A stretch of DNA of 64,000 bases from Galbula dea (Eukaryota > Chordata > Aves > Piciformes > Galbulidae). The DNA lies in contig VWZX01006239.1 of NCBI GenBank assembly GCA_013399015.1, forward strand, positions 190,157 to 254,156, in the 5' to 3' direction. This document shows, one piece after another, positions 34,378 through 47,210 of this stretch (the stretch's first letter is position 1; every line of letters starts with the position of its first letter). The notes under the pieces were generated by a model, which made no database searches, was not told the DNA's origin, and saw only the letters and a list, made by a program, of their open reading frames with translations. The translations under genes were made by a program, and so were the position numbers.

Positions 34378-36551
34378 AACAGCCTTTAAATGGTAGCTCT
34401 GAGGAGGGTGTGACTATGGAAAGGAATGAGGAGGCTCATTGGTGATGGGTAAATAGGAGAATATTGCAGCTGATCTTAAAGACTCCATAGGAAACAGAAT
34501 GTGTTCAACAGTGAGACCAAGTGGCACAAGTTGGCAGGAAATCACAGAAGCACTAACTGTCCACAGTAAGAGGTAGAAAAAGAAAGAAAAATTATAATAA
34601 CAGAAGCAAAGAAAAAAGCGAAATATTTTTTAAAGTTCTTAAATTCCTGTTATCTTCAAAGTCTTATTTGTTGTGTTTCTAGCAGAAATTATAAATACAA
34701 TGTATTTCAAATGCTAAAATGCAGGATTCAGACAATGAAAACACAGCAGCTTCATTCTGAGCTCTGCTAATCCCAAAGCACAATAGCAATCAGGGATTCC
34801 CTTGTATTTTTTTAATCCCCTGCACACTTGTGGTGTAATAAACTGCTTTGCTGGCTTGTTTGTAATACATCTTGTGTTACATTCTGCAGCCTGAGCAATT
34901 ACTGAACTCATTTAAATTCCAAGATAAGCTACTTTTCTGCCTTTTTAAGAGAAAGGTCTAAAGGAGGCACTGTAAATACTGGGGATTCTGAGGGCTTGTG
35001 AGCTCAGCGAGTTTTCTGAGTTTACTAAAACTTTCTTCTATAATTTAAACTCCCTACTTCAAAAAAAGCATTCAGTTTAACTATAACCTTTTTTCCCCCT
35101 AAGTGCTTAATCCAAAGCTCACTGGAGTTAATGGAAAGACTTATGAGTGCTGCAACAGACTTGAAATGAAAGTCTATGCCCCCTATTACTGATGTGCTCT
35201 GCACACACAAAGCTACCCAACAACAGCTATTTAATGTACTTCTTTTCCAACAGAATTTCACTCTGCATCTTCCACTCATTGCTTTTCCCTGTGCTCTCTG
35301 AATTTGTTTTCTCCTCTGTCCCTTCTTTTCTCTTTTTCCTCCTGTTTTTGTCAGATTTTGTTGTATTGACTTGGTTTTCTGTCACCATATCTCTATGTAG
35401 ACAGCAAACAACAGACTGTCCAAAAATAATTTTCAGTTCCCAGGGCTTCAGCTGGTTCAGGGACCAGCAATATGAACTGGCTTAACACCTTCATCTTCAG
35501 GATTTATAACGTGTGATTAATAATGAAATAATTTAGAATGATTTTAATGGCAAGTCAAGATTGTTAAACTTGAATGCCTAACCATAGGCTTCTAACCCCA
35601 CCTTTAATTTTCTAAACAATCACTAATTGTCAAAAGTCCTGGGCATCCAGAACTTTTACAATGTGGTCTTACTCTTAAGAGCCTAGATAGATTTAAGAAC
35701 CCAATGTTAATTTCCTCCATCTAACATTGATCTACCAACCCCTTTTTAAAAAGAATATCTTAATTTGTCTTTTTGAAGTTCTAATAGAAATGATTTGTGT
35801 TCACAGACAATCTGGAAATTTCTATATTCTGAGGTATGATTCTGCAACTTTGTTGGTTTTTTTAATGCTGTTCTCTGTGACATATCATAGTTAAAACACT
35901 GCAAAATGAATATAGCAAGGATCTTTTTTTCTGTAAATTTCGCATAAAGGAATGGGAAAGCAAAGTGCATCACCAAATCATGCTGTATGATAACCATGCA
36001 GAGGATGTTCTCAGAGACATGTAGCTCCAGAAAAAAAAAAGAAACCAAAAAAACACATATACTAGTTGTGCTTCTGGTAAAAGTATTTGAGTTTTATTAT
36101 TCATTGTCTTATTTTCCTTTGTTATTTTAACAAAGTGATCTAAATGGCTATATATTTTTAGCAAAAAGTATAAATTATATACCAGAGAGCATGATTTAAT
36201 ACTTTCATAACCCATACTTGTCTAAGCAAGATGCATGTCAGTGGATTTCCAACTTTTGAATACAAATGTTTCTGGGAGGGTTGAGCACCTCAGAAACTCA
36301 CAGGTAAAATTCTGGAAGAAAGAATCTAGTAGAATTTGCTTTTCTTAGTCACCTTCATCCAGCCTAGAGAGATGGAGACTAAAGGTTACAAACACTGTCC
36401 TGACAGACAGAATTTATTGGGCATTTGTGGGCAACACAAGACCAGCACATTCCTGCTCTAAATGTCACAGTGTTTCAACCCTGACTAGAAAACATCCCAT
36501 GATAAAAAGAGCATAAATAATATACTACAGATTTTTATTAGGGAGATGTGC
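34378..36551. other. Unique AT-rich DNA, no gene recognised
   Basis: Short chance ORFs only (up to 102 codons). It contains one short copy of the ancient foldback-type repeat at about 35108-35142. Confidence 0.5.
35108..35142 (-). repeat. Ancient GAAGTCAATGG-type repeat, short copy
   Basis: AATCCAAAGCTCACTGGAGT followed by TAATGGAAAGACTT matches, in reverse, the core seen at 58817-58863 (GAAATCAATGG..AGTGAGCTTTGG). It belongs to the dispersed set described at 52114-52210. Confidence 0.45.
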
Positions 36552-36576
36552 TTTCAAGAAGAGATTCTTCTTGAAA
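36552..36576. promoter_or_regulatory. Perfect 10-bp hairpin with heat-shock-element-like pentamers
   Basis: The arms TTTCAAGAAG (36552-36561) and CTTCTTGAAA (36567-36576) are perfectly complementary around the loop AGATT. Read as pentamers it is nTTCn-nGAAn-nGATn-nTTCn-nGAAn, so four of five match the alternating heat shock factor consensus. It sits at the left edge of a GC-rich, open patch. Function is unproven, and a chance palindrome in 64 kb is plausible. Confidence 0.25.
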
Positions 36577-37117
36577 TTCTTGAGAGTAAGACTGGGAGAG
36601 GGTACAGTAATATGGGGAGTAGACATATCAGGGCCCTTTCTGAGTGTCCCCAGGGTCTCTGTACCCTGCCCCAAACACTCAAGTTGGGCATGGTATGGAT
36701 GTGAGTGACCAGTCAGCCCTGCTGAGGGCAGCCACAAAGCCTGAGGTAGATGGCCAGGGTGGAGCTGGGTGGGAATGGGCTGCAAGACACCACCTGGGGC
36801 CTCTCCCTTCACTTTGGGCTGCTCTAAGCTCATACGATGTTATGGCCACCAAGTGCCAGGCTATTTCCCCCCCCAGCTCCAGCTCATCAACTTGGTATCA
36901 CAACCTGGCCTTTTTATGCCTCTGCCCATTATTGGCCCCAGCCAGGTCAACCCTGGTCACCAGTTTTGGCATGCTGACCCTGACAAGTACCCACTATCCC
37001 TGGCTTAGAGGAAAAGTTGCTGAGAAATTCCCTATAATTTACCCATGGGGGACTAATATGGAGTTGGGGACAGGGGACACTAGTAGAAAGATCCTACACA
37101 TGGCAAGAGACCTGTAA
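36577..37117. other. GC-rich patch with long open frames, origin unknown
   Basis: About 500 bp of raised G+C with a 157-codon plus ORF (36644-37117), a 79-codon plus ORF in another frame and a 102-codon minus ORF. The peptides lack recognisable domains. Inverted AGGGTACAG/CTGTACCCT arms lie at 36599-36607 and 36659-36667. On the minus strand CATAAAAAGGC near 36917 is TATA-like. An old LTR or a small promoter-like island is possible; a real protein seems unlikely. Confidence 0.35.
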
Positions 37118-39905
37118 GGTTGTCATCTTCAAATTGGTGTGACTCTTCTTCAAAAGAAGGATCACAGCATCCTCAGTGAGAGGAAGACATTTGTCAAGTG
37201 AAAGCTGAATCAGTAGTGGAGTGGTCAGAAAGAAAATGGCCAAATCATGACTTGCATGACTTGTAGATGAGAAAGCAGTTTCCAGGAGAATATTCCAGAA
37301 GCAAATGTCACATAAAAGATAAAAAAAAAGAAGGTGTTTAAACAAGGAAATGGAAAATAAGGTGTCCAGCATGTGCAAATTTTTTTACACTACCCACATT
37401 AACAACTAACCCATCTTCGTTATCTGAAGGTGATAATCTTTCTCAAGAACTGCTGACTTTAGAAAACACTGGGAAGGTCAGCATATCTGAAAAGGATGTG
37501 ATAAAAATAGGTACAAATATTCAAGATTTTGTCTTAGTTTCTCTGTCCCTCAAAGCATATGATGTAGAAGACATGTAATTATTTTAATTTCTACCCAGCA
37601 CATTACATAGAGGCATACTTTAAAATGTGCATACTACTGCAAAATAAGATAGAATAATAAGCAGAAAAAAGTGCAGAAAACCACTAATAACAAATAATAT
37701 CTTATTCCTCTGTATGCAAATTGGAAAATACTAAGTTTCACCAGTGAATACAGAACAGCATATTAATCAGGAATAAGTCTAATTGAACTGAGCCTGAACA
37801 ACATAAATTTTCTATGAACACAGCCCAGGAGCATTAGTGCTTGATAAAAACAAGCAAGTGAATATTTATTTTTTTTTAATAAAAATTGCTCCACTTATTT
37901 TAGCATTCAGTCTTGCTGTAGCAGTCTTCTCTGGATTAGGGAGGGCAACTGATATGCTGCTTCTCTCAGTACAACAACTTGAGGTCAGAACTTGCATGTC
38001 AAGATGCTGGTGGCTACTTTTAACCAGCATGTAAGGAGAGAGCTGTCATGATTAGCTAATCCCCATTATCCAGTGAAGCTGCCAGGTGAAGTTTCCCCTT
38101 GTGCAAGAGCTATAACACAGTGTGAGGATGCAGTGAATGTATCTAAAGTGCATTAACAAATAGGTCTCATTAATTATGAACAGCAGTCTTGTTAAAAATG
38201 TAAGCCTGGATTTCTTTTCTAACACATGAGAAATCATGAACCTGTCTGGTGTTTTCTTAATTATGCTGAGATTTATGAAGGAAAGCTGTTATATTAGATT
38301 TCACAAAACATGATTCTTTTTTTTTACATGTTGATTTTTCCCCTATGCTCTAATGAGAAGAGAAAAATTACAGTGCAGTTCAGCTGGAGCAAGAATGTCC
38401 CTATTGTTTCTAGTAGGAACACTTCTCTCACAGTAAGATAGACACCAAATAGATTATATTTTATGAATTTGGGGTATTATTTTGTGAGATCATGTGTGTG
38501 ATTATGGGAAGCTTATTCCCATTAACATTTTGGTTTGCACTAGAGAATCAAAGAAAATTCACATCAATGTAGCTAATTCTTCTTGTCACTGTTTAGTTCC
38601 TACTAAACATCTCACTTATTGCTCTCAGCTCCATATCACATACTGCTTTCAGTGACAAGCCAAAATTTAGTATTTCTGTACAAATAGGTGCAGTTCAGCA
38701 ATGAGCAAAGAGAAACATCAATCCCTTCTGACTCTGAAAAGTGAAAAGACTGGAAAGGCAAAATATAATGAATCTTTCAGGCATGGTTTGTCTTCTCAGT
38801 CACAATAATCTGAGAGATATTTATTATATGTCTTAAAGAAACTTATTTTTCTCAGAAGAAGTAAAGCTCTGTTGATAAGTGATTGTTGTTGTGGAACTGT
38901 TTGCTTGTAAACAAGCAAAGAAGTAAGTTAAAAAACCTCAAGTAATTTTGCTGCTTTTCTTTTTGTAAAAGCAGTTTTTAACTAATACAACAGAAAGATC
39001 ATAGCTATGCTGAAAATACTTATAGGCAAGTGCTTCGAGGATCCTTTAATGTAGTTAATCTCTCAGACTGTTGCTGTCACTAACATTCTTTCTGAAGCAT
39101 TTCCTAATTGGCTCCCTGAAAGTTCAGCCTCTTGCCCTTCAGAGAGCAGCAGTGTGGCTGCTGTCTAAGAAGAATCCACTTAACTCGGGGTATGGTCTTG
39201 AAAATTCTGTCTTTCAGAAACATTATTGCATGTAATTTTCTTTTTCTCCCTACTTTCTTTCTTATATTAACAAAAAGGACATAAGAGCTTTCAGCCAACA
39301 GAAATTCAACAGAAACTGTCCAAGCAATTCCTGTTTGAAAGAAGCAAACTGGTTCTGCTCTCATGTACATTGGTGTGATCACTACAGAACAGTGATCTCT
39401 GCCACGGGTCATTCCTCACTAGGTATAGTTTCAAGAACCAAACACAAGAAGAGGGACAAGGAGGAGCTGTGAGCAATATTAATCTTCAGGCTGTGGTTTC
39501 CAGCATAGCTTAAAGCAGCCCCAAACCCAGTCTGGTTGCAGCAGATGTTAGAATTTTTTAGTCTCAGAAGGGACTGTTACCATTTAATATGGGAGGAGAA
39601 AGAAAAAACACTTCTGTGTCTTCTGTTATACAACTGCCACTCAGTCTGATTTTAGATGACAATATGAAGCAAACAGTTCCTTATCCCAAAAGCACTTGCA
39701 AATGCTGATTGTCAAAAATAATTTTAAAAAATATCTAAGAAAAGTAATTTTTTAGAAACCAATTTCCACAAAAGGTTCATAAAATTAGCAGTAATATGGC
39801 TAGTTGCAAAACATTTACTTAATATCCAAGGATGGGAAAGGATGGTTTCTCCTTCTGAGATGGTTTCTCTTTGTTCAAAACACCTAAGTATTCTTTAATA
39901 TGCTA

Positions 39906-39926
39906 AAATACAAATACAAATACAAA
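39906..39926 (+). repeat. (ATACAA)n short tandem repeat
   Basis: Three near-perfect six-base units. Confidence 0.7.
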
Positions 39927-41834
39927 GTCAGAATGTGACACAGTGATTGTGTTGCCTAGAGGTTGAAAGATTTCCCTCACTTGTAATGTCAGCTTAAATA
40001 TTTAAAATGCAAGGTGGAACATCATCATGGAAAGGGACTGAGATTAGCCCAGGAACCTCTATGCAGGGTGGTAAACCTTTTAGTCTTGAGCTGCATGCGA
40101 TTCAGGGACAGATCAAACTGAACTGCCATACATCTAGCAGCTCAGGGACTGTTTAGAGAGCTGCCAGATAATCCAAAATCCCAGCAAGAAGAGAAAGCCA
40201 GCCAGCAGCAGCCACTGAATCTTGATTCACTTGGTCACCTGGAGTCTGCAGCACACACAGCATGCACTGCAATACACAAATTGCTGATTTGCCTTCAGAA
40301 ATTTTGGTGTGCTGTTCATAGGGCTGGGGAGACTGGACAGCATAGCACAGTGCATTGAACATGCTCATGTGAGATGAGTGATGTGAACTTAGAGAACAGA
40401 ATTGTCTTTCTCTTATGCAGATGAAGTGTCTAACTAACTGAGTTATGGGGCAGAAAAGTATTCATGTCTCTGCATTCTGAAAGTTGATCTCTTAGTTATC
40501 TGATCTTCCTGTAAGGACTCCATTAAAAGGAACACTTGAATCAAAAGGTTTCTTCTGCTCAAAATGTATTTATCCTGGATGCTTCTTTTCAGCAACAAAT
40601 AGTCAGATTTTATCTATTTGAACAGACTCCCACTCTTGACTCCCACCTAGCATTTGGCTACTGGACAAACAGATTTGATTTTGGTCCATTCTCAAAAGAA
40701 AGTACTAAGGTGGTGTAGCCAGAATCCTGAAAATCCTGCTGTCCTGGAAATTGAATACAGAGGAACTTGGAAGCCATTACACTGGGTAGAGAGTGAGAGT
40801 CAAATGACTTTTTATGTTGTTGAAACAATATAAAAAGAATGTAACATTTCTCAGTTTTCCAGTCTGTATCACTGAGATTAAAATGCAAAAAACCCCATAT
40901 TTATTTATGGCATGTGTGAAGTTAATATCTCTGCACCAGCTTTTCTCAAGAGTAAGAAGCAGAATTGTTTTGGGCAATGTAAAAGTAGTAGAAAATAAAA
41001 ATAGAGACATCTTTCTTTTGTTTTTAAATAATATATGCATATTCATACTACCTGCATTTTCTCTTTTACTAACACAGGAAAGCTGGATTCCCTATAAATT
41101 CCTTAAGCTATACTATGAAATCTCTGCCAAATCAGCAACAGAGAATGGGTATTTTCTTCCACCAAATATTCTTACACTAAATTAACTCCAGAAAGACTCT
41201 TTTTTTAAAGAAGATTGAGAACTACAAAAATGAGACATTTGTATTGCCTGTGTAATGGCTACACATATATTAGGCAAATCCTGACAGAGCAAAAATTATT
41301 CTCTGATTTCTTCCTCTCCTTTCATTACTTATGGTCTTGTTTTGCACCTGTTCAACACTTGTCCTTACAGATGCACTTAGCAGTCGTTTAGGCACTTGCA
41401 GGAGCAAAATGAGAACAGATGCATCCTAAGTACAAAATATGTGCTAAAAGGACATGCTGGAATGGGAAATCAGAGCTGAATGGGAGGGAAAACAAAACAC
41501 GGCAGGATATAGAGGATGCAGACCTAAAATTAGCATAGGATAGCTACATTGAAAAGACAAAATTCAGCAGATAAGGGCTCCTGGTTCATTGTCTAAAATA
41601 TGCCTATCTGCATTCCCAGGGAACAGCATCAATCTGTCTTGATTTCTGAATAAATTGAGCTCTGAAGCACAATCCCTGTAAAAGAAGGCAGCTCTATTTT
41701 TATCACTGTGACCTTTTTAGAAGGACTTTAGGGAAGAAGGAAAAAAACTTAGATAAGTTCCTACTTCCCAAAGTCCAATTCTGCTTTTCTATCTGCAAAA
41801 TGTTGTTTGCCAGTGTTTTATAGATAGCATTATC

Positions 41835-41860
41835 ATTTATATTATTTATATTATTTATAT
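41835..41860 (+). repeat. (ATTTATATT)n nine-base tandem repeat
   Basis: Three consecutive copies, the last incomplete, followed by a degenerate copy. Confidence 0.85.
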
Positions 41861-42429
41861 CATAATTATATTACAGCACTAAAAGTCTTTGGAAATTCAC
41901 ACATCACAACATGTTTCCTCACAAGTTTAGTCTTGTATGGTCTTCAGCTGGTCTTTAACCAATGCTGAAACATTATGTAAGAATCTAGATCCCAAATTCA
42001 CAGACATTCATTGGTGGCTTTGGATAAGTTTGGATCAAGATCTGAATTAAAAAAAACCTAAACAAAACAAAACAAAAACCACCTTATGAATGTGTAGGAA
42101 ATTGCCCCAAATCCATAGAAGTAGTTTCTTACTAGCTATATTAAATGTATTAACTGCCACAGTTAGGATTTTTGCCTTGTTGTACATTTCATAGAAAGAC
42201 AAAATCCTGATTTAATTAGGAACTTTACTGGGACTGCTGATGCCTGGCTTGAAATGAAGAGTGAATATGTATTCAAGGCATATGCTCTAGAATGAGGGAG
42301 TGGGAGCAATGGATAAAGGATTTTTAGAGGGTGTATTACATAGGGTGAGCTTTGGCATTTGTGAAAACAATCTAGGAGAATTAGATAACTGTTTGAAGCA
42401 ATCACAAAATTTTTAAATTCTGTCTTTGA

Positions 42430-42640
42430 GACAGTAATGTTTGGAGACTGGAAAAGGTAAAATATAGTGCTTATTCTTAAGAAGAAACTGAGACATCATG
42501 AATTATACAGAAATCAGCTTAACTTCACCTTCTGGGAAACTTCTGAAACAATTAATCTACTCTCAATAATTTGGAAAATAACAGAGAAATGGCACTGTGG
42601 TCAGGTATATATATCAAGTCAACTAATGACATAAACCTGA
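42430..42640 (+). mobile_element. Ancient CR1 ORF2 fragment (pre-motif A region)
   Basis: The nucleotide strings GGAGACTGGAAAAGGT, AAATATAGTGCTTATTCTTA, AATTATACAGAAATCAGCTT and AACTTCACCTTCTGGGAAAC match in order the CR1 segment encoding W(K)RAN..P.FKKG...NYR.ISLTS..GK. It is followed by a decayed LLEQII-like run. Frames are broken and neither end is defined. It is far more diverged than the CR1 tails elsewhere in the window. Confidence 0.62.
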
Positions 42641-44100
42641 ATAAAAGGTAGAGAATTAGGAAACAGCAACCCAGGTTGTTCAAAGAGGCAATGGATGTTA
42701 ACACTTTTCCCACCTGGCCAATAACTGCCTAGCTGACACATTCATTAGGCACAGTGAGGATATTAATGCATAGTTTGGTAACTGCATATATCAACACTAA
42801 ACCCTTTTTTTTTTTTACATAAGGTATATCCTGCTTGCAAAGTCCTCCTGTGCATAGTAAGAGTTGCTCAAGCAAAAGCAGTCCATTATGTGGAGAGTTA
42901 CAGCAGGAACACAGTAACACTACAAGGGTAGTGCAAAGAAGAAGGAGCAGATCTCTCCTCCAGTAACAGAGTAGCCGAAGTGGCTTTGGACTTTCTATTA
43001 ATAAAAGTCATGGCAGAAAACCTTAGACAGACATCTATGAAGAATGTCATAGCTACAACTGATTCTTCTTTTCTCAGAGCAAAGAGAGGACACAAGGCTG
43101 ATTTTCCTGAGCCTTCAGCATGTCAGGAACCTTCATCTGCACACAGTTCAGTGTTTAGCTCGTCTCAAGAGACGAAGGTGGAGAATAAGTTCCTAATTGT
43201 AACCAGATTACTCTATGCCTTCCCTTGCTACTATGGTTTATTTTGGAGGAGATAGAACAGAGTAGAAGTATCAGAAAAAAGTCCTGCTGGTGGTCACCTG
43301 GCTGCTGGTGATAGATGTCTTCCTGTGCTCAAACCAGTCTGGCTAGCACTGGCTCAGGTACACTGTGCAGAGTACTTCATGCAGTAACCAGCATGCCAAA
43401 ACAATCTAGTATCAACATTGTTAGAACTATTATGGAACTATTGTATCAACATAATTTGGTGAATTCCATTATAATCTTTGGAAGCTGAACAGGCTTATTG
43501 TTTTGAAAGTTGTCTCAGTAATAACAAAACAATCCCCTATCAAAAGATCTTACTAGGGAAAAGTAACTGGCAACCCCCTCAAGACACTGCATGTGAATCA
43601 GCATGCTGTTGGTTCAGCAGAACTGTGCCAGCTAAAGATCTGTCTGAAAAATTAAATTCCTGACATAAATTACAAGTGTTGCCTAATCTTATTTTTAAAA
43701 AATGGTAATTAGGTTTCACTCCTACAAGCAATAGGATAATTGGGTCCCAAAGGTCTAGAATAAGGTTGAACAATTAGACTGTATTTGCAAATTAATATAT
43801 CCTGATTGGCACTTGAAAGGATAAAAGGTTTATTTGAAGTCATTAAGATTTTAACCCTTGATTTCATCAAGTCTACATGTATCAGGCTTAGTACTAACTT
43901 GAAAATATCTCTTCAGATACCTCAGACCTGTGGATGGAATTTGAGCAACAGCATCCATTTAACTGTAGCAAGGAGTGCACTGAGAAATCTGGCTGACCTC
44001 TTCTTTCAGTGACCAAATATTAGGATTTATTATTAGCTGGTAGATTATCAATTATTGGGTCAATATGTCTTGAAATTTGGCTGAACAAACCACAACATTT
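42641..44100. other. Unique DNA, no gene recognised
   Basis: Short ORFs up to 91 codons, no repeat identified. Confidence 0.5.
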
Positions 44101-44245
44101 ATTTATCACTGTAATTTTAGAGAGAAGTAAACTGAAACAAAGGTAGATTTATGAACCCACCAAAGGTCATGCAAGTGAGTTAGCAGCAAACCAAAAAATA
44201 GGTCTTGTGAATTTCAGTTTCCAGTCCAACACCTGGACCACTGAG
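44101..44245 (+). mobile_element. MIR-like (CORE-SINE) remnant
   Basis: The order of blocks follows the MIR consensus. ATTTATCACTGTAATTTTAG corresponds to the ATTATCCCCATTTTACAG region. GAAGTAAACTGAAACAAAGG matches GAGGAAACTGAGGCACAGAG. CCAAAGGTCATGCAAGTGAG matches the CCAAGGTCACACAGC core. Then follow TTAGCAGCAAACC, AATAGGTCTTGTGAATTTC and CCAACACCTGGACCACTGAG. Divergence is high, as expected for an element that predates the bird-mammal split. It is non-coding (tRNA-derived head not seen). Confidence 0.5.
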
Positions 44246-45097
44246 TTTAATGTGAGTAGTACAGAGAAACAAAGCAGCCTGATAGGACAAGCAATTGATG
44301 GTAAATGATTATTGTTGTAGAAGTAATTATACTTCTTGTGTAGGGCAAAGTCCAGGTGAAATGCAATTCAGCATGATTTCTGGCTCAAGTATGCAGAAGC
44401 GTCATCCAAGTCAGTAGTCTATACACTGAGCTATAAAGTGATGAGGCTGGTGGAAAAAAAGCCAACAAAATTCAATCATATCACAAGTGCTGATCTTTTC
44501 AAAATTTATTCAGCTATATATGAAGATTTATCTCCAATATGGCATAAACATTAAATTTAATGGCATTCTTTCCTTGTAGCATTAGTTTGATTTAAAATGG
44601 CAACTAAAATATTTCTTCTAGCAGATAATTTGAGTTAATCTATTGAATTATGCTTTCAGTTGTTGTAAAATACATGGCAGTGGATAAACCAAAAAAGCTG
44701 TATAAAAATATGTAACTATTCTGCATTACTGAAATAGTTTAATTATTTACAGAAAATTAGTTCATTTCTATGTTTCAGAACCAGCAAATCTAGAACACAT
44801 TTTAAGTTTTAATTAACTCTTTTTATAGGAAATAAAATATATAAAATCCTAACCTTCCTGCTTAATGGAAAACATTTTGTGGTAAATAGTAACATTATGG
44901 ATTAAAAAATCTTCAAGAGAATTAGAGGAATTCTATCATTCCTTGAAGAAATTAACTGCCCACACTGATGCTGTTGATAGATCATGCACTCTTGCAAAGC
45001 ATATAGTAGGATTTTTCCCAATATGCAGCTGTTCATAGAGCTTTTCCACATAAGTCCATCATCTCAATTGTCTGGTCTTACAAACATTACAATGATA
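44246..45097. other. Unique AT-rich DNA, no gene recognised
   Basis: No repeat or gene recognised. Confidence 0.5.
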
Positions 45098-45330
45098 GTC
45101 ATAGAATGGTTTGAGTTGGAAGAGACCCTAAAGATCATCTTGTTACAAGCCCTCTGCCATCAGAAAGGACACCTTCCACCAGACCAGGTTGCTTAAAGAT
45201 CCATCCAACTTGGCCTTGAACACTTCCAGGGATGGAGCAGCCACAACTTCTCTAGGCAACTTGTTCCAGTGCCTCAGTAGCCTTATAGTGAAGAATTTCT
45301 TCCTTATATCAAATCTAAACCCACTCTGTG
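45098..45330 (-). mobile_element. CR1 3' end, 5'-truncated
   Basis: It starts with GTCATAGAATGGTTTGAGTT (complement of the CR1 terminus), then AAGAGACCCTAAAGATCATC, AGACCAGGTTGC, TTGGCCTTGAACACTTCCAG, TTGTTCCAGTGCCTCAGTAG and a weakly matching end near 45330. Antisense orientation, moderately diverged. Confidence 0.92.
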
Positions 45331-47163
45331 TTCATATTGAGCTGAACTAAAAAGTGCTTCATTACAAAGTAGTTAATATAACATCTCAGCACTATATCCT
45401 CTGCATATAGCCACATAACCCCCTCTATTTTATTCAACAACTGCTGCCTGAAAAATAAATCTGTTGTTTCAGGAAATTCAGTAAGCTTTTTTAAATAGAG
45501 TCTACTATTCCAAAAGGAGTGGAGAAATAACATAAAAATTAGCTTCATAAGTAAACAAAAAAGCATAGAAAAAACTCTTCAGAAAGTTGTTGGCCTAGTT
45601 ACCATGTCTGCTGTTAGGTTTCATCACTAAACAGTGGCACAGAAAGATATTTGGACTATGTACTCACACAGGGTGAATAGTGAAAGTAATAGGTAGATTT
45701 AGGTACATATTCCTACCCTCTGTGATGCCTTCCTTCCTGGTTCATAGAAGCAAAAAACTTCTATAAAAATATTCTTGGAAAGTTATACACTTTTTTCAGT
45801 CAGAGTCTGATGAATAGATATGTTTGCTCAGTGTTTGATGAGATTCTGAATTAGTTCTCATGGACACATCAGCCAGGCTGCAAGGAAGCCCACCCTGCTT
45901 TTGCAGGGGCAGTTCTGACTGGTGAGGCACTTCTCCCCTCCCCTGACACCAAACATATGCACACACCAAATATTTAAGTTCAGTTTACCTAGCAATCATC
46001 TTAACAAAGGCAGATGAGGGCAGAGTCTTTTCAGATAAGTCAGAAGTTTGAGCACAGCACCCATTATGTCAACAGACAAATTCAACTGGAAAAATTCTGA
46101 AAAGTTTCCAGGAGCTGGCTGGGATAAAGTAAAACCCTGTGGGGTTTTTTTCAGCCTGGTATTGCTGTTTAATAAGCCTAACTGAGGACAGTTACTTCCA
46201 TGGGTAAGCATTTGATGGAAGAGCTGCAATCCCTGGTTCTGGCAGCAGCAGTTATTCTTGCCTGTAGTTAATTAGTCCATGTGGAGAAGGTGTAATAACC
46301 TGCTGATACAAATCAGTGGCCTCAGAGCTTGTTCTGGAGGCCTTGACCATAGTTTTCTATACCTGAATTTAATCACATATGGTGTGGTCATCTGCACACT
46401 GTAATTCTCCTGCAGTGCTGCTGCAGAGATCGAAGGGAGTTTTCTATCCAGGCCAAAGAAAGGCTGTGTTCAAACTGTAGGAAGTTCCTCATGACTTACT
46501 ACAGGAATTGATAGCCCTTTAGCTAAAAGGAGAGTTAAAAGTGTTAAGCAAAAAGGATTTCAGGTGTAACCAGTTTAAATTGGAATGTTTGCCTGCTTGA
46601 CTCAGGAATATTACCAGGAAAGCTGATGCCCTGTCTCATGAGTATATGCTTCAGGGGTGTCATGGACTGAAAAATAGGACAGCTGCTGTGTTATTGCATT
46701 GCTTCACTATGGTGGTTACTGTTTATTTTCAGCAGAAATTGTTCTTCATCATTAACTGTCTCTCTGTGTTGCTTTCCCCTCAAAAAAAAAGGATGATTTT
46801 ACAGGTAAAATATCAGAGTGAGAAATAAGATAGTGAGAGGAGCTGAAATCACTTGTGCTAGTTTTGTTTTCCTTTGGTCTCTGGTAGGTAAAGCTTTCCT
46901 AAGCACCAGATAACTTGACTGCCTAAGGTCTGGGTTTGGATTTGACTTAAACCCTTGTATGCCATTGATTTTAGTAAAGCTGAGATTCCTAAGAGCTAGT
47001 TTTGTAGCACCCCAATGTCTAGATTGGTTAGCAGCTTTTGACTGTGTCACCCAGGATTGTTTCTGCTGGATAGTCCCTTCAGGCACAAATGGTCAGGCAT
47101 AAAAAGATATGTGAGAGAAGTCTTGAAGAGATTCCTGGGACCCTCCAAAAACCCCAAACCAAC

Positions 47164-47210
47164 CAAACAAAAAAGTAAGAATAAGTCACAGTAGTTGACT
47201 TTTTTGTTTG
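47164..47210. repeat. Perfect 13-bp inverted repeat
   Basis: CAAACAAAAAAGT (47164-47176) and ACTTTTTTGTTTG (47198-47210) are exact reverse complements with a 21-nt loop. It is AT-rich; both arms sit in AAAC/GTTT low-complexity sequence, so it may have arisen by inverted template switching. Confidence 0.8.

Larger units (their letters stand above)
37118..42429. other. Unique AT-rich DNA, no gene recognised
   Basis: No gene identified. ORFs of up to 123 codons (40814-41185) are Leu/Phe/Ile-rich by base composition and have no motif. Small simple repeats occur at 39906 and 41835. Confidence 0.5.
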
